A stretch of DNA of 39,455 bases from a virus. Made by a program: the position numbers and the translations under genes. Shown piece after piece: positions 24,687 to 32,837 of this stretch. The stretch's first letter is position 1; every line of letters begins with the position of its first letter. The stretch spans positions 1-39,455 of the IMG/VR virus record IMGVR_UViG_3300035145_001618. One strand, given 5' to 3'. The notes beneath the pieces were generated by a model. The model made no database searches, was not told the origin of the DNA, and saw nothing but the letters and a program-made list of their open reading frames with translations.

Positions 24687-25864
24687 ACTATTTTTGCCTT
24701 TTTTGCTTTTTTAAGTTCGTCAGTTAATAAGGTACCAAACACAACATCTTCTTTATTAAAGAAACTTAATATTCTTTGCTGTTGTAAAAATTCTTCCGAG
24801 CGAGAACCATTTGCCCATGCTCTACTGATATGACTTGTAAAAATATTAGATACAAACCAGAATGTTTTACCTTTTAAAGCAGACACCCATTTTTTAATTA
24901 AACTATGGTCGGATATTAAGTTAACGTTAACGTATGTAATAGTAGAGTTTGCTTCTTTTCTTTTTATAATGTGCCATACATCACAGAATGTTTTGAAACC
25001 ATTGCCGTCAAACTTATCCCATTTTTCTATTTCTTGATCCCATAACTTATCTAAGATTTTTTTAGATTCTTCTACATTTATTTGTTTTGTTTTTGAATCT
25101 TCTAATAAAATACCAGCCTTGCTTAATTGTGTTCTAGCAAAGTCATTTTCTAAGCAAAAATCAGAATATGATTTAAGCCATGGTGACCAGTGTTGTATTA
25201 GATTCTTTTGAAACATTAAGTTTGCTCCACTGATATCAAACAGTGTAATTTGCTGATCAATCCATTTTTCTTTGTGACAGTGTAGTATGTAGCACCAGAA
25301 AAATCCACTTGCTACTAGGTTGTAATAATCAAAGTCTGTATCATTGATTTTTTGAAAGGGATTTTTATAAAGCTCTGTATTGAATGGAAAAAGTACGCCA
25401 TGCCAAGGACTTACTAATTCTTCACACATAAATTGATAAGGTGATCGATATAGTGGTCGGTCGTGATTTCGATATTGCTCTACGTTAATTTTAACAAATT
25501 CGTTTTCTTTATATTTGTTATTGTTTACGCCTATTATGTTTTTCGATACAACTTGCCCTGTGTCATGTTCGTGTAATGCTTCTATAGTTTTAATTAATGT
25601 TGTTTCTGAAAAAGGCTCATTATTAGTAATAATAATTTTATAACGACCGTTTTGTAAAGCGTATGCTTGTTCTAATGTTTGTACAGTTACAGTATTATAA
25701 ACACTACCACCTAAAATAAGACCTAATGATATTATTTCGTCATTTGGGTTTATTAAGATAAGTGTAGTTTCTTCTTCTAGTAATGTGTTTATATCTTGGT
25801 AATTGTTTTGGTTAGTGTGAAACTTGTCAAAATCAGTTAATGTTTTCTTCATAGAACTCGCCAT
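24683..25864 (-). CDS. Unknown protein, paralog of the adjacent 374-aa gene
   Basis: 393 aa. The C-terminal half is related to the 374-aa neighbour (FDIS strand, SNIFTSHISRAW), while the N-terminal half (about 1-130) has its own alternating strands and helices (TTLILINPNDEIISLGLILG, then IIITNNEPFSETTLIKTIEA). This may be a small separate domain. The ATG at 25864 overlaps the upstream gene by 32 nt; an internal ATG at 25852 would shorten the overlap. No catalytic motif recognised. Confidence 0.65.
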   Translation of the reverse strand: MASSMKKTLTDFDKFHTNQNNYQDINTLLEEETTLILINPNDEIISLGLILGGSVYNTVTVQTLEQAYALQNGRYKIIITNNEPFSETTLIKTIEALHEHDTGQVVSKNIIGVNNNKYKENEFVKINVEQYRNHDRPLYRSPYQFMCEELVSPWHGVLFPFNTELYKNPFQKINDTDFDYYNLVASGFFWCYILHCHKEKWIDQQITLFDISGANLMFQKNLIQHWSPWLKSYSDFCLENDFARTQLSKAGILLEDSKTKQINVEESKKILDKLWDQEIEKWDKFDGNGFKTFCDVWHIIKRKEANSTITYVNVNLISDHSLIKKWVSALKGKTFWFVSNIFTSHISRAWANGSRSEEFLQQQRILSFFNKEDVVFGTLLTDELKKAKKAKIV

Positions 25865-26567
25865 CTTCGACGTACTCAGCCATATTATCTATCAACCAAT
25901 TATGCTTTTTTAAATCTTCTTCGGATTCATAGTAAACAAATTGCCTAAATGGATTAAGCCTGTCACCATAAGTGTGTACTTCGTTATTTTTTTCTAAGAA
26001 ACTGTGAACCCAGTTCCAGCCGTAAAATAAACGACCGTCTACTGATTCTTCTTTCTCCCCATTGGTTTTAATGCCATTGTCTGTTTCTATAACTACTGGA
26101 AATTTTTGATTTGGTTCTGGAGCATCTCGCCTATTCCCAAAGAACGGTTTACCTACTTGTTTAAAATGCTGTAAGTTTAATACCATAGTGTAAGGCATCA
26201 CACCCCACCATCGATCTCCTTGGTCGTCTTTTTTATGTACAACTTGCCCAAGCAAACTACAGTCTGGATTCTTTTCCATATGGTTCATTGTTCTAATTGT
26301 AAATTCACTTGCTATTACACTTCCTGGTATTTGTATAATAGCAAACTTGGCATCACTTTTAGTAAGTGCTTTAATTATAGCAAGTTCTAGTACCGGAGTA
26401 GTAATTTCATAAGCAAACATATCTTTTAGATAATCATGATTTGCTTCAGTTAGTTGTTGTCCTAACGTTCCGGCGTTGTCAATGGTGTCAACTTTACTTG
26501 TTAAAAATTCTGGATAGTTCCAGTGGATTAATGCTACTTGGTTTTTAATAAAACTCCAACTAATCAT
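25833..26567 (-). CDS. Unknown protein, possibly GT-A-like
   Basis: A 244-aa soluble protein. The middle (KFAIIQIPGSVIASEFTI, MEKNPDCSLLGQVVHKKDD, then RWWGVMPYTMVLNLQHFKQV) alternates strands and helices in a way reminiscent of GT-A glycosyltransferases that set up a donor site, but no DxD is evident. It starts 2 nt before the hydroxylase-like gene ends (reading leftward), so it is cotranscribed with it. No confident function. Confidence 0.6.
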   Translation of the reverse strand: MISWSFIKNQVALIHWNYPEFLTSKVDTIDNAGTLGQQLTEANHDYLKDMFAYEITTPVLELAIIKALTKSDAKFAIIQIPGSVIASEFTIRTMNHMEKNPDCSLLGQVVHKKDDQGDRWWGVMPYTMVLNLQHFKQVGKPFFGNRRDAPEPNQKFPVVIETDNGIKTNGEKEESVDGRLFYGWNWVHSFLEKNNEVHTYGDRLNPFRQFVYYESEEDLKKHNWLIDNMAEYVEDGEFYEENIN

Positions 26568-26569
26568 AG

Positions 26570-27367
26570 TTAATCAATTCTCACATATTTTTCGTTGGCA
26601 CTATCCCAATCAACAAATTCACCCCACCATTGTCGTCTCCAACTATTTGCTGTAATATCTGCCCAGACAGTTTCGTCTGGAGTGCCACTAGCAATCATAT
26701 GGTATCTTGTTTCGTTAGAATTATTTTTAACCATGTGATAGTGATTGTTACCAAATAGCCACATAGTACCATCTTTACAAGGAACGTTACCCCAAAGTCC
26801 CATATTAAAGAAACAGTGCTCTGGATTGTTAAGAGCAATATTAACAACTCCTAAATCAAATGTAGGATCTTCGTTATCGGGTACATCATTATGCCAACGA
26901 ATAATACCACCAGGTGCTAGTTTCATAAATCTAATTCTATTGTATCTTTTGTAACTAAATTGTTCTTTAAAGAATTTTGTTGTAATAGGACATTGGTCAG
27001 CAATTTCTGTCCAATGTAGGGCACCTGCTTCTCTGGCTTCTTTGTAAGAAGAGTATCCGTATTCTTCTGGGGGTAGTGTAGAATCGCTACTTAACCCGTA
27101 AAGTGCTACAGCAGACCATCCTATATTGTTACCTGAGTTATAATCTGGGATTAACCCTTGTTCGTCTAAGGCTTTTGCTTCAGCCAACATTTCTTTATGT
27201 GGCCATTCTGGAAAGTCTAACATTAACCAAGGTAGGCCCATTCCAAAGTGCTGGTCTGTATCTGGATGATTGTTGTCTCTGATCCAGTCATATATTTGTT
27301 GGTTGTCGGTAGCATCGATGCCAAAGTCTTGCATCATTGGTATTAATTTATTGTCTATTTCTGGCAT
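26570..27367 (-). CDS. Aspartyl/asparaginyl beta-hydroxylase-like 2OG-Fe(II) oxygenase
   Basis: The fold and family signature are visible: RIRFMKLAPGGIIRWHNDVP, with H159-N-D161 (HxD), then VVNIALNNPEHCFFN and LFGNNHYHMVKNNSNETRYHM, giving the distal H211 and R221 for 2-oxoglutarate binding. The 265-aa length suits a single-domain Asp/Asn hydroxylase. Members hydroxylate Asp/Asn in proteins or amino-acid-derived metabolites. It is the promoter-proximal gene of the minus-strand operon, reading left from the promoter region at 27383-27410. Confidence 0.75.
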   Translation of the reverse strand: MPEIDNKLIPMMQDFGIDATDNQQIYDWIRDNNHPDTDQHFGMGLPWLMLDFPEWPHKEMLAEAKALDEQGLIPDYNSGNNIGWSAVALYGLSSDSTLPPEEYGYSSYKEAREAGALHWTEIADQCPITTKFFKEQFSYKRYNRIRFMKLAPGGIIRWHNDVPDNEDPTFDLGVVNIALNNPEHCFFNMGLWGNVPCKDGTMWLFGNNHYHMVKNNSNETRYHMIASGTPDETVWADITANSWRRQWWGEFVDWDSANEKYVRID

Positions 27368-27382
27368 GATTTTTTTCCTATA

Positions 27383-27410
27383 TACATACTTATTTTTAAA
27401 AAGTAGTCAA
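27383..27410 (-). promoter_or_regulatory. Probable minus-strand promoter for the hydroxylase operon
   Basis: On the minus strand TTGACT (27405-27410), a 16-nt spacer and TATGTA (27383-27388) lie 16 nt upstream of the ATG at 27367. The -10 is imperfect (TATATA follows at +4). It forms a back-to-back pair with the plus-strand promoter at 27426. Confidence 0.5.
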
Positions 27411-27425
27411 TGGTTATTTTTTGGC

Positions 27426-27454
27426 TTGACAAATTATACAATAGGTTGTATAAT
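27426..27454 (+). promoter_or_regulatory. Consensus sigma70 promoter for the nucleosidase gene
   Basis: TTGACA (27426-27431), exactly 17 nt, TATAAT (27449-27454): a perfect consensus in both boxes. It lies about 33 nt upstream of the MTA/SAH nucleosidase start, so that gene should be strongly and immediately expressed by host RNA polymerase. Confidence 0.88.
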
Positions 27455-27486
27455 CTAAGTATAATATTTAGTGAGGATAATAGACA

Positions 27487-28056
27487 ATGAGTAGCAATCT
27501 ATTAGTAGTAGCATTAGAAGACGAATACCCACAAGATTTGCCAAGGCCTGGATACGGCATACTTTATACAGGTGTAGGAAAAATAAATGCTTCACTTCAA
27601 CTTTCTCGTACTTTAAGTAGTTGGAAATTTGACAAATTACCCGAAGTTGTAAACTTTGGCACAGCCGGTAGTGTAAATAACAAGTATACAGGATTTGTTG
27701 AGGTCGATGTATTGATTCAAAGAGATATGATAGCAGAGCCACTAGCACCACGTGGCATAACACCATACGATACAGGTAAAACACCCGGAGCAGTAGTTTT
27801 AAATTCAGGCACTAGTATAACCTGTGGAACAGGTGATAGTTTTGTACAACAAAAAGACCCATGGTTTGAATATGCTAGTATTGATATTGTGGATATGGAG
27901 GCCTATGCTTTGGCCAAAGTTTGCCAAGATTTTGGAGTAAAATTCCGTTGTTTTAAGTATATTTCTGATCAGGCCGACGAAAACGCCCAAGATACGTGGC
28001 AAAAAAATGTAAAAAAAGGGCAAAAAAACCTCCAAAATTGGTTGACACAGAGTTAA
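27487..28056 (+). CDS. mtnN: MTA/SAH nucleosidase-like enzyme
   Basis: The purine nucleoside phosphorylase/MTAN fold is seen in GILYTGVGKINASLQLSR (about 24-41), VVNFGTAGSV (54-63), VDMEAYALAKVC (135-146) and YISDQADENA (158-167). E11, E138 and D161 sit where E. coli MTAN has catalytic E12, E174 and D197. The protein (189 aa) is shorter than bacterial MTAN (about 230). The enzyme would hydrolyse S-adenosylhomocysteine or methylthioadenosine, clearing the inhibitory product of the window's many methyltransferases. A very strong promoter precedes it. Nucleoside phosphorylase activity is an alternative. Confidence 0.78.
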   Translation: MSSNLLVVALEDEYPQDLPRPGYGILYTGVGKINASLQLSRTLSSWKFDKLPEVVNFGTAGSVNNKYTGFVEVDVLIQRDMIAEPLAPRGITPYDTGKTPGAVVLNSGTSITCGTGDSFVQQKDPWFEYASIDIVDMEAYALAKVCQDFGVKFRCFKYISDQADENAQDTWQKNVKKGQKNLQNWLTQS

Positions 28057-28069
28057 ATGATGTTATACT
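28042..28069 (+). promoter_or_regulatory. Early promoter for the AAA+ ATPase gene
   Basis: TTGACA (28042-28047), 16-nt spacer, TATACT (28064-28069) with an extended TGT before the -10. It overlaps the end of the nucleosidase gene. The -10 lies in a small inverted repeat TATAC / GTATA (28064-28078). The -35 is in a TTGGTTGACA context shared with 36688 and 37775. Confidence 0.75.
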
Positions 28070-28104
28070 ATATGTATAGACAATGAAAACAAAGGAGCAA
28101 ATAT

Positions 28105-29127
28105 ATGTCTTATGTACTAGTTAAAAGTGGTTCTTACAGAAATAAGCCTGTTAAGAATCTTGTATTTCCGTTGATTAAGAATATGACACAGGGTAAGAAG
28201 GGTATGTTTCTTACTGTTGATGGTAGTCAAGTTTTTGGTCCGGATTTCTCAAAAATCCGTGTTACGGTAAAACCCAATAGTTTTGAATTTGTTGATGAAA
28301 GTGATTATCTTTCACAAAGCGAAACACTTGGCCATGTTGAGTCAAACGATTCTGCTGTTGACGATGAAGCAAGAATTAAAGAAATTGACGAAAGGTTTGA
28401 AATCTTAGATGAAATGGCGGCCAGTTTGAAAAACGGCGACATTCGTGCTTTGATTGTTACAGGCCCTCCAGGTGTTGGTAAATCTTATGGTGTTGAAAAA
28501 ACACTAGATGACCACAGTGTGTTTGATGACATCGCTGGTAAAAGAAAGTATGAAGTAGTTAAAGGTGCTATGACACCAATTGGACTTTATGCTAAACTGT
28601 ATCAATACAGTGATCCAGGTAATGTTATTGTGTTTGACGACTGTGACTCAGTTCTACTTGATGACTTAGCCCTTAACATTTTGAAGGCGGCCTTAGACTC
28701 AGGTAAGAGACGTAAAATAATGTGGTCTTCCGATAGTGCTAAACTTAGAGCAGAAGGAATTCCAAATGAGTTTGAATTTAAAGGTTCGGCTTGTTTCATT
28801 ACTAACATTAAGTTTGAAAATGTGAAAAGTAAGAAACTTCAAGATCACCTTGAGGCACTTATGTCACGTTGTCACTATTTAGACTTAACGTTGGATACAA
28901 TGAGAGACAAGTATCTCCGTATTAAACAGATCCAAGAAAAAGGTGACTTGTTTACAGGATACGGATTTAGCCCTGAAGACGAGAAAGAAGTACTCGACTT
29001 TATCTATGCTAATAAGAATCGTCTTCGAGAGATGTCTTTGAGGACTGCTTTAAAAGTAGGAGACCTTAAGAAGATATCTGAGAAGTGGCAGAGTCTGGCT
29101 GTCTCAACCTGTATGAAACGGGTGTAG
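28105..29127 (+). CDS. AAA+ ATPase
   Basis: The ATPase core shows Walker A GPPGVGKS (120-127), Walker B VIVFDD (174-179) and a sensor-1 FITNI (Asn234). Arg residues follow in ALMSRCHYLDL and in a C-terminal lid. The N-terminal about 85 residues are a separate small domain (YVLVKSGSYRNKPVKNLV). At 340 aa it is longer than the T4 clamp-loader gp44 in its N-terminal half and lacks the usual SRC arginine finger context, so it is better called an AAA+ protein than gp44. It has its own early promoter and a strong terminator after it, so it forms a single-gene unit. The ribosome site AAAGGAGC is strong. Confidence 0.85.
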   Translation: MSYVLVKSGSYRNKPVKNLVFPLIKNMTQGKKGMFLTVDGSQVFGPDFSKIRVTVKPNSFEFVDESDYLSQSETLGHVESNDSAVDDEARIKEIDERFEILDEMAASLKNGDIRALIVTGPPGVGKSYGVEKTLDDHSVFDDIAGKRKYEVVKGAMTPIGLYAKLYQYSDPGNVIVFDDCDSVLLDDLALNILKAALDSGKRRKIMWSSDSAKLRAEGIPNEFEFKGSACFITNIKFENVKSKKLQDHLEALMSRCHYLDLTLDTMRDKYLRIKQIQEKGDLFTGYGFSPEDEKEVLDFIYANKNRLREMSLRTALKVGDLKKISEKWQSLAVSTCMKRV

Positions 29128-29150
29128 TTGCTCCTTAACCAGACAACACT

Positions 29151-29186
29151 GGGTAAGGTAGTTTCCACACTGCCTTACCCTTTTTT
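29151..29186 (+). terminator. Rho-independent terminator
   Basis: GGGTAAGGTAG (29151-29161) pairs with CTGCCTTACCC (29170-29180), with one G-T wobble, around an 8-nt loop. Six T residues follow (29181-29186). It is 24 nt after the AAA+ gene stop and is the clearest terminator in the window. Confidence 0.92.
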
Positions 29187-29198
29187 AGGATTAGAATT

Positions 29199-30365
29199 AT
29201 GTTTCCAGAAAATATAGAGTATTGTATTCAAATTATGAACGGGACGGTTACACCTCCTGTTACGAAATATCAAAGTTCAATTAAACTAGCAAGGTACGAT
29301 ATAAGTTTTGTACAGAATGCTACTTTCTTCATTAACAACGGACAGGGGTTAACAGAGTTACAACGTAACCTGGCTATTAAACTTACAAACAAATATAGAC
29401 GCCAGTATAAAAAGATGGGAATCTATATTGATAAGATTGTAGAGAATCCTGTATGGGCTACTCCTCTTAGAAAAGTTGATCGTACAAAATCATTTGATGT
29501 AGATAATGAGTCAATTTATTTAAAATTTCCTTATGATCAAGAACGTATCAAAGAACTACATCAACAGATTCGTGACGGACAATTAATTACAGAAGGTTCT
29601 CAATCCAATTGGAAGCAAACAGAACGTTATTGGAAATTTGATCTAATTGAACCAAACATGGTAGTACTTTGGAGTTGGGCAAGGGACAATGGTTTTGTTC
29701 CAAGCGACGATGCTAAAAAAATATATGATAAGTATCAAGAAATTCAATTAAACAAAAAGAAGTATTCAATCCATGCTATAGTTGAAGATGGAAAACTTAA
29801 AATTCAAAATGCTCCAGAAGAATTACAAGAATATTGGAATACTAATATAGCCAAACTTGATATAAAAGAACAGATAAAAAGTTGTACTGATTTGGCAATA
29901 AAGATTGACTTTGACCTACTAAACTATTATAATTACAATAGTATACAACAAAAGATTCTTTCAGATAGAAAGATCAATTTGGATTGTACACTAAAAGAAG
30001 CAGTGTTTAATTGTTTGGATTTAGGCTATGACAAAATTGCTATAGGGCTAAACAGTCATAGTCCAAAGAATATATTAGAAGTGAAAGGGATTAAGAGTGT
30101 GTTTATTAGTAGAGGATATGAACCATCACAGTTTGTTGTCAATGCTAAGAATACCGCTTTAAATAATGCTAGTGAGTTTCATCTTGCTGATGAAACTACA
30201 AAGATAGTTGTAACAGATAGAATGAGCAGATTAAATAATACAACGTTTAATTTTGAATGTGATGTTATGATTGGTTATGGTATGTACTCTCAAAGATCTT
30301 TGTTCAATTCAAACAAAGTTATTTCACTTCCACCTGTGGAAGAACAAGAGGAACTACCTTTTTAA
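29199..30365 (+). CDS. Unknown 388-aa protein with SSB-like C-terminal tip
   Basis: No named family. The middle contains GSQSNWKQTERYWKFDLIEP and a Trp-rich helix VVLWSWARDNGFVPSDD; a later part has alternating strands (KIAIGLNSHSPKNILEVKGI, KSVFISRGYEPSQFVV). The C-terminus is VEEQEELPF, an acidic stretch ending in Pro-Phe, matching the protein-interaction tip of bacterial SSB (DDDIPF). It is separated from uvsW by no gap (stop 30365, next start 30366), so it is probably a replication or recombination partner of UvsW. It starts 13 nt after the terminator and no promoter of its own was seen. Confidence 0.7.
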   Translation: MFPENIEYCIQIMNGTVTPPVTKYQSSIKLARYDISFVQNATFFINNGQGLTELQRNLAIKLTNKYRRQYKKMGIYIDKIVENPVWATPLRKVDRTKSFDVDNESIYLKFPYDQERIKELHQQIRDGQLITEGSQSNWKQTERYWKFDLIEPNMVVLWSWARDNGFVPSDDAKKIYDKYQEIQLNKKKYSIHAIVEDGKLKIQNAPEELQEYWNTNIAKLDIKEQIKSCTDLAIKIDFDLLNYYNYNSIQQKILSDRKINLDCTLKEAVFNCLDLGYDKIAIGLNSHSPKNILEVKGIKSVFISRGYEPSQFVVNAKNTALNNASEFHLADETTKIVVTDRMSRLNNTTFNFECDVMIGYGMYSQRSLFNSNKVISLPPVEEQEELPF

Positions 30366-31829
30366 ATGCCTAAATGTACACTAAACATTAAAGATGAAGT
30401 AAATGTAAAAATTGAGAATCTAGATTTAAATGCTAGACGTAAACTCAGTAATATGTTTAAGTATGAAGTTCCTTATGCTAGATATCTTCCGGCAGTAAGA
30501 TTAGGAAGATGGGACGGCAAAGTTGGATTCTTCCAACTAGGTGGCTCGACATATATTAACTTGTTGCCTAAAGTGTTACCTGCTTTAGAAGAAATGGGTT
30601 ATGATATAGAACTAAACGACCAAAGAGAATACAGTACAAAATTTAATTTTGAACAAGTACACGAAGATACTTACAGTCATATAAATTGGCCTGAAGGACA
30701 TCCAGTTGCCGGAACGCCTATAATGTTACGTGACTATCAAGTAGAAACTATAAACAAGTTTTTAGAAAACCCACAAAGCATACAAGAAATTGCCACAGGT
30801 GCTGGTAAGACTTTAATTACAGCAGTGTTAAGTCACAAAGTAGAACCTTATGGCAGAAGTATTGTAATTGTACCTAACAAGTCACTAGTAACACAAACAG
30901 AAGAAGACTATATTAACATGGGTCTTGACGTTGGTGTTTACTTTGGTGATCGAAAAGAGTTTGGTAAAACACATACAATTTGTACATGGCAAAGTTTAAA
31001 TATTCTGCTAAAGAATACCAAGAACCAAGAAGCACCTATTAGTATAACTGAGTTCTTAGAAGATGTAGTTTGTATTATGGTAGATGAAGTACACATGGCA
31101 AAGGCAGATGTACTGAAACAATTATTAACAAGCGTCATGGCACATATTCCTATTCGTTGGGGACTAACAGGAACAATACCAAAAGAAAATTTTGAATGGA
31201 TGAGTCTTTTGGTTAGTTTGGGTGATGTAACACAACGAATACAAGCAAGTGATTTACAAGATAGAGGTGTACTTGCTAATTGTAATGTGAACATAGTACA
31301 ACTGGTTGATTATGGAGACTATGGCGGTTACCAACAAGAACTAAAATATCTACTAACCAATGGTAAAAGGTTAGATTGGATTTCTAAACTATGTACTAAG
31401 GTTAATGAAGCAGGTAATACATTAATCTTAGTAGATAGGATTAGTGCTGGCAATGAACTAGTTGAAAGACTAGGTGACAAGGCAGTATTCATTTCTGGCG
31501 CTACTAAATCAGACGACAGGAAAGAACACTATGACGAAGTTAAAGTTGCTGATGGAAAAATCATTGTTGCTACATATGGCGTTGCCGCTGTTGGCATTAA
31601 TATTCCACGTATTTTTAATTTGGTACTTCTTGAGCCAGGTAAATCTTTTGTTAGAGTTATACAGTCAATAGGAAGAGGCATTCGTAAAGCAGAAGATAAA
31701 GATTTCGTACAGGTATGGGACATCACTAGTACTTGTAAGTTTGCTAAACGTCATTTAACTAAACGTAAAGCATTTTATAGAGAAGCAAATTACCCATTTC
31801 AAATAGAAAAAGTTGACTGGGAGAAATAA
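30366..31829 (+). CDS. uvsW: UvsW-like superfamily 2 helicase
   Basis: This helicase resolves recombination intermediates and remodels forks and R-loops. The motifs are Walker A ATGAGKT (142-148), DEVH box (240-243), motif III RWGLTGTIPKENF, and helicase C motifs IVATYGVAAVGINIPR and VIQSIGRGIRK. The N-terminal 100 residues form the expected DNA-binding subdomain (RYLPAVRLGRWDGKVGFF). At 487 aa it is close to T4 UvsW (503). It is immediately downstream of the unknown 388-aa gene; a promoter for the following genes lies inside its 3' end. Confidence 0.93.
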   Translation: MPKCTLNIKDEVNVKIENLDLNARRKLSNMFKYEVPYARYLPAVRLGRWDGKVGFFQLGGSTYINLLPKVLPALEEMGYDIELNDQREYSTKFNFEQVHEDTYSHINWPEGHPVAGTPIMLRDYQVETINKFLENPQSIQEIATGAGKTLITAVLSHKVEPYGRSIVIVPNKSLVTQTEEDYINMGLDVGVYFGDRKEFGKTHTICTWQSLNILLKNTKNQEAPISITEFLEDVVCIMVDEVHMAKADVLKQLLTSVMAHIPIRWGLTGTIPKENFEWMSLLVSLGDVTQRIQASDLQDRGVLANCNVNIVQLVDYGDYGGYQQELKYLLTNGKRLDWISKLCTKVNEAGNTLILVDRISAGNELVERLGDKAVFISGATKSDDRKEHYDEVKVADGKIIVATYGVAAVGINIPRIFNLVLLEPGKSFVRVIQSIGRGIRKAEDKDFVQVWDITSTCKFAKRHLTKRKAFYREANYPFQIEKVDWEK

Positions 31830-31841
31830 AGATGTTATACT
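31813..31841 (+). promoter_or_regulatory. Early promoter inside the end of uvsW
   Basis: TTGACT (31813-31818), exactly 17 nt, TATACT (31836-31841) with an extended TGT just before the -10. It would drive the run of small genes from 31864 onward. The context GATGTTATACTA is the same as at 28060. Confidence 0.7.
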
Positions 31842-31863
31842 ACATCACAATAAAGGATAAAAA

Positions 31864-32370
31864 ATGAGTCAAATATTAACATTAGATAATAAATGTTTTC
31901 CGATGACAGAGGTACCGGACGAAGTAGACGATATGAGATTTGGAGTATTAGATAATTCAAATCCAGATGATCCGGACTACTTCTTTATTCCTCTTATATT
32001 TTTAGAAAGTTTCAATAGCCCAGCACTAGTATTAAAAATTGGAGAGCATCAAATTAAGATGCCATTAGATTGGTGTATGCTTATTGGAGAAGAGGACCAC
32101 GGAGACCTAGAAGTATTAAGTTTAACAAGTATTAATGATAGAGGATTTAAAGCATTTGTGTTTAATCAGTTAACTGACTTTAAACCTGATTTCTATGATG
32201 TTGAAATTGTAGATGTCTATCAAGAAGTAAGATGGTTCTTTCCTAAGATGAAACAAGGACAGATGTTAGCAGTACCATTACATGACGGGCCAAAGCCTAA
32301 GTGTGCTTTCTTTGTTAAAGAAGTAACAAGGAATAATGAGATTGTAGATGTAGGAAAAGTATGGGGATGA
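31864..32370 (+). CDS. Unknown 168-aa protein downstream of uvsW
   Basis: A soluble, acidic and hydrophobic-patterned protein (FFIPLIFLESFNSPALVLKI, IKMPLDWCMLIGEEDHGD). No catalytic motif. Its placement after uvsW and a strong early promoter, with a ribosome site AAAGGAT, suggests an early or middle gene, and the stop overlaps the next start. I have the impression that this protein is conserved among marine T4-like phages, but I cannot confirm it here. Confidence 0.65.
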   Translation: MSQILTLDNKCFPMTEVPDEVDDMRFGVLDNSNPDDPDYFFIPLIFLESFNSPALVLKIGEHQIKMPLDWCMLIGEEDHGDLEVLSLTSINDRGFKAFVFNQLTDFKPDFYDVEIVDVYQEVRWFFPKMKQGQMLAVPLHDGPKPKCAFFVKEVTRNNEIVDVGKVWG

Positions 32371-32837
32371 GTTTACCTTTAAATAAAGTGCTACCAGCAC
32401 TCGATAAAAAAGATAGAAAGTTTTGGGATAGACTAAGTGATGAAGAAAAGAAATCGTTTAGTCCTTTTTTGTATAATCGATATGCTAGTAGTGTAAAGGC
32501 AGAACAACTATTACAAACTTGGTATCTTAGAGCAACGAATGAACGTACTAACAAAAACTTTTTTGATGTAAGTAGCAGTAAGCACCCTAAACTACATTGG
32601 TTATTGTTAACAACAATTAGTCCAGGTATGGGACAAAAGTTTCATGAATGGATACCACATAAGAAAAAAGCAAAATCTAGCAAAAATGGTTTTGACAAAA
32701 TTATTAGGAAGTTGTATCCTAATATGAAAGAAGATGAAGTTCAACTTTTATCAAGTATTGTTACAAAGAAAGAACTAAAAGAAATGCTAATAGAACTTGG
32801 CTGGGACGATAAACAGATAAAAGCAGAACTGAAATAA
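32367..32837 (+). CDS. Possible clamp-loader small subunit (gp62-like)
   Basis: A helical 156-aa protein; the start is ATG 32367 with an ATGA overlap (an earlier in-frame ATG at 32361 is possible). The segment FSPFLYNRYASSVKAEQLLQ resembles the conserved FMVENALS-type helix of T4 gp62, which works with the AAA+ clamp loader to place the sliding clamp. The middle HPKLHWLLLTTISPGMGQK is a plausible next helix pair. The similarity is weak and gp44/gp45 are not in this window. Treat the assignment as tentative. Confidence 0.4.
   Translation: MSLPLNKVLPALDKKDRKFWDRLSDEEKKSFSPFLYNRYASSVKAEQLLQTWYLRATNERTNKNFFDVSSSKHPKLHWLLLTTISPGMGQKFHEWIPHKKKAKSSKNGFDKIIRKLYPNMKEDEVQLLSSIVTKKELKEMLIELGWDDKQIKAELK

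Noticed and set aside
28105-29127. Naming the AAA+ ATPase as clamp-loader gp44
   Set aside because: The long N-terminal domain and missing SRC-type arginine-finger context do not fit gp44; only a generic AAA+ call is justified.
30938-31294. A 118-aa minus-strand open frame within uvsW
   Set aside because: It lies wholly inside a well-supported helicase gene with no coding signs of its own.
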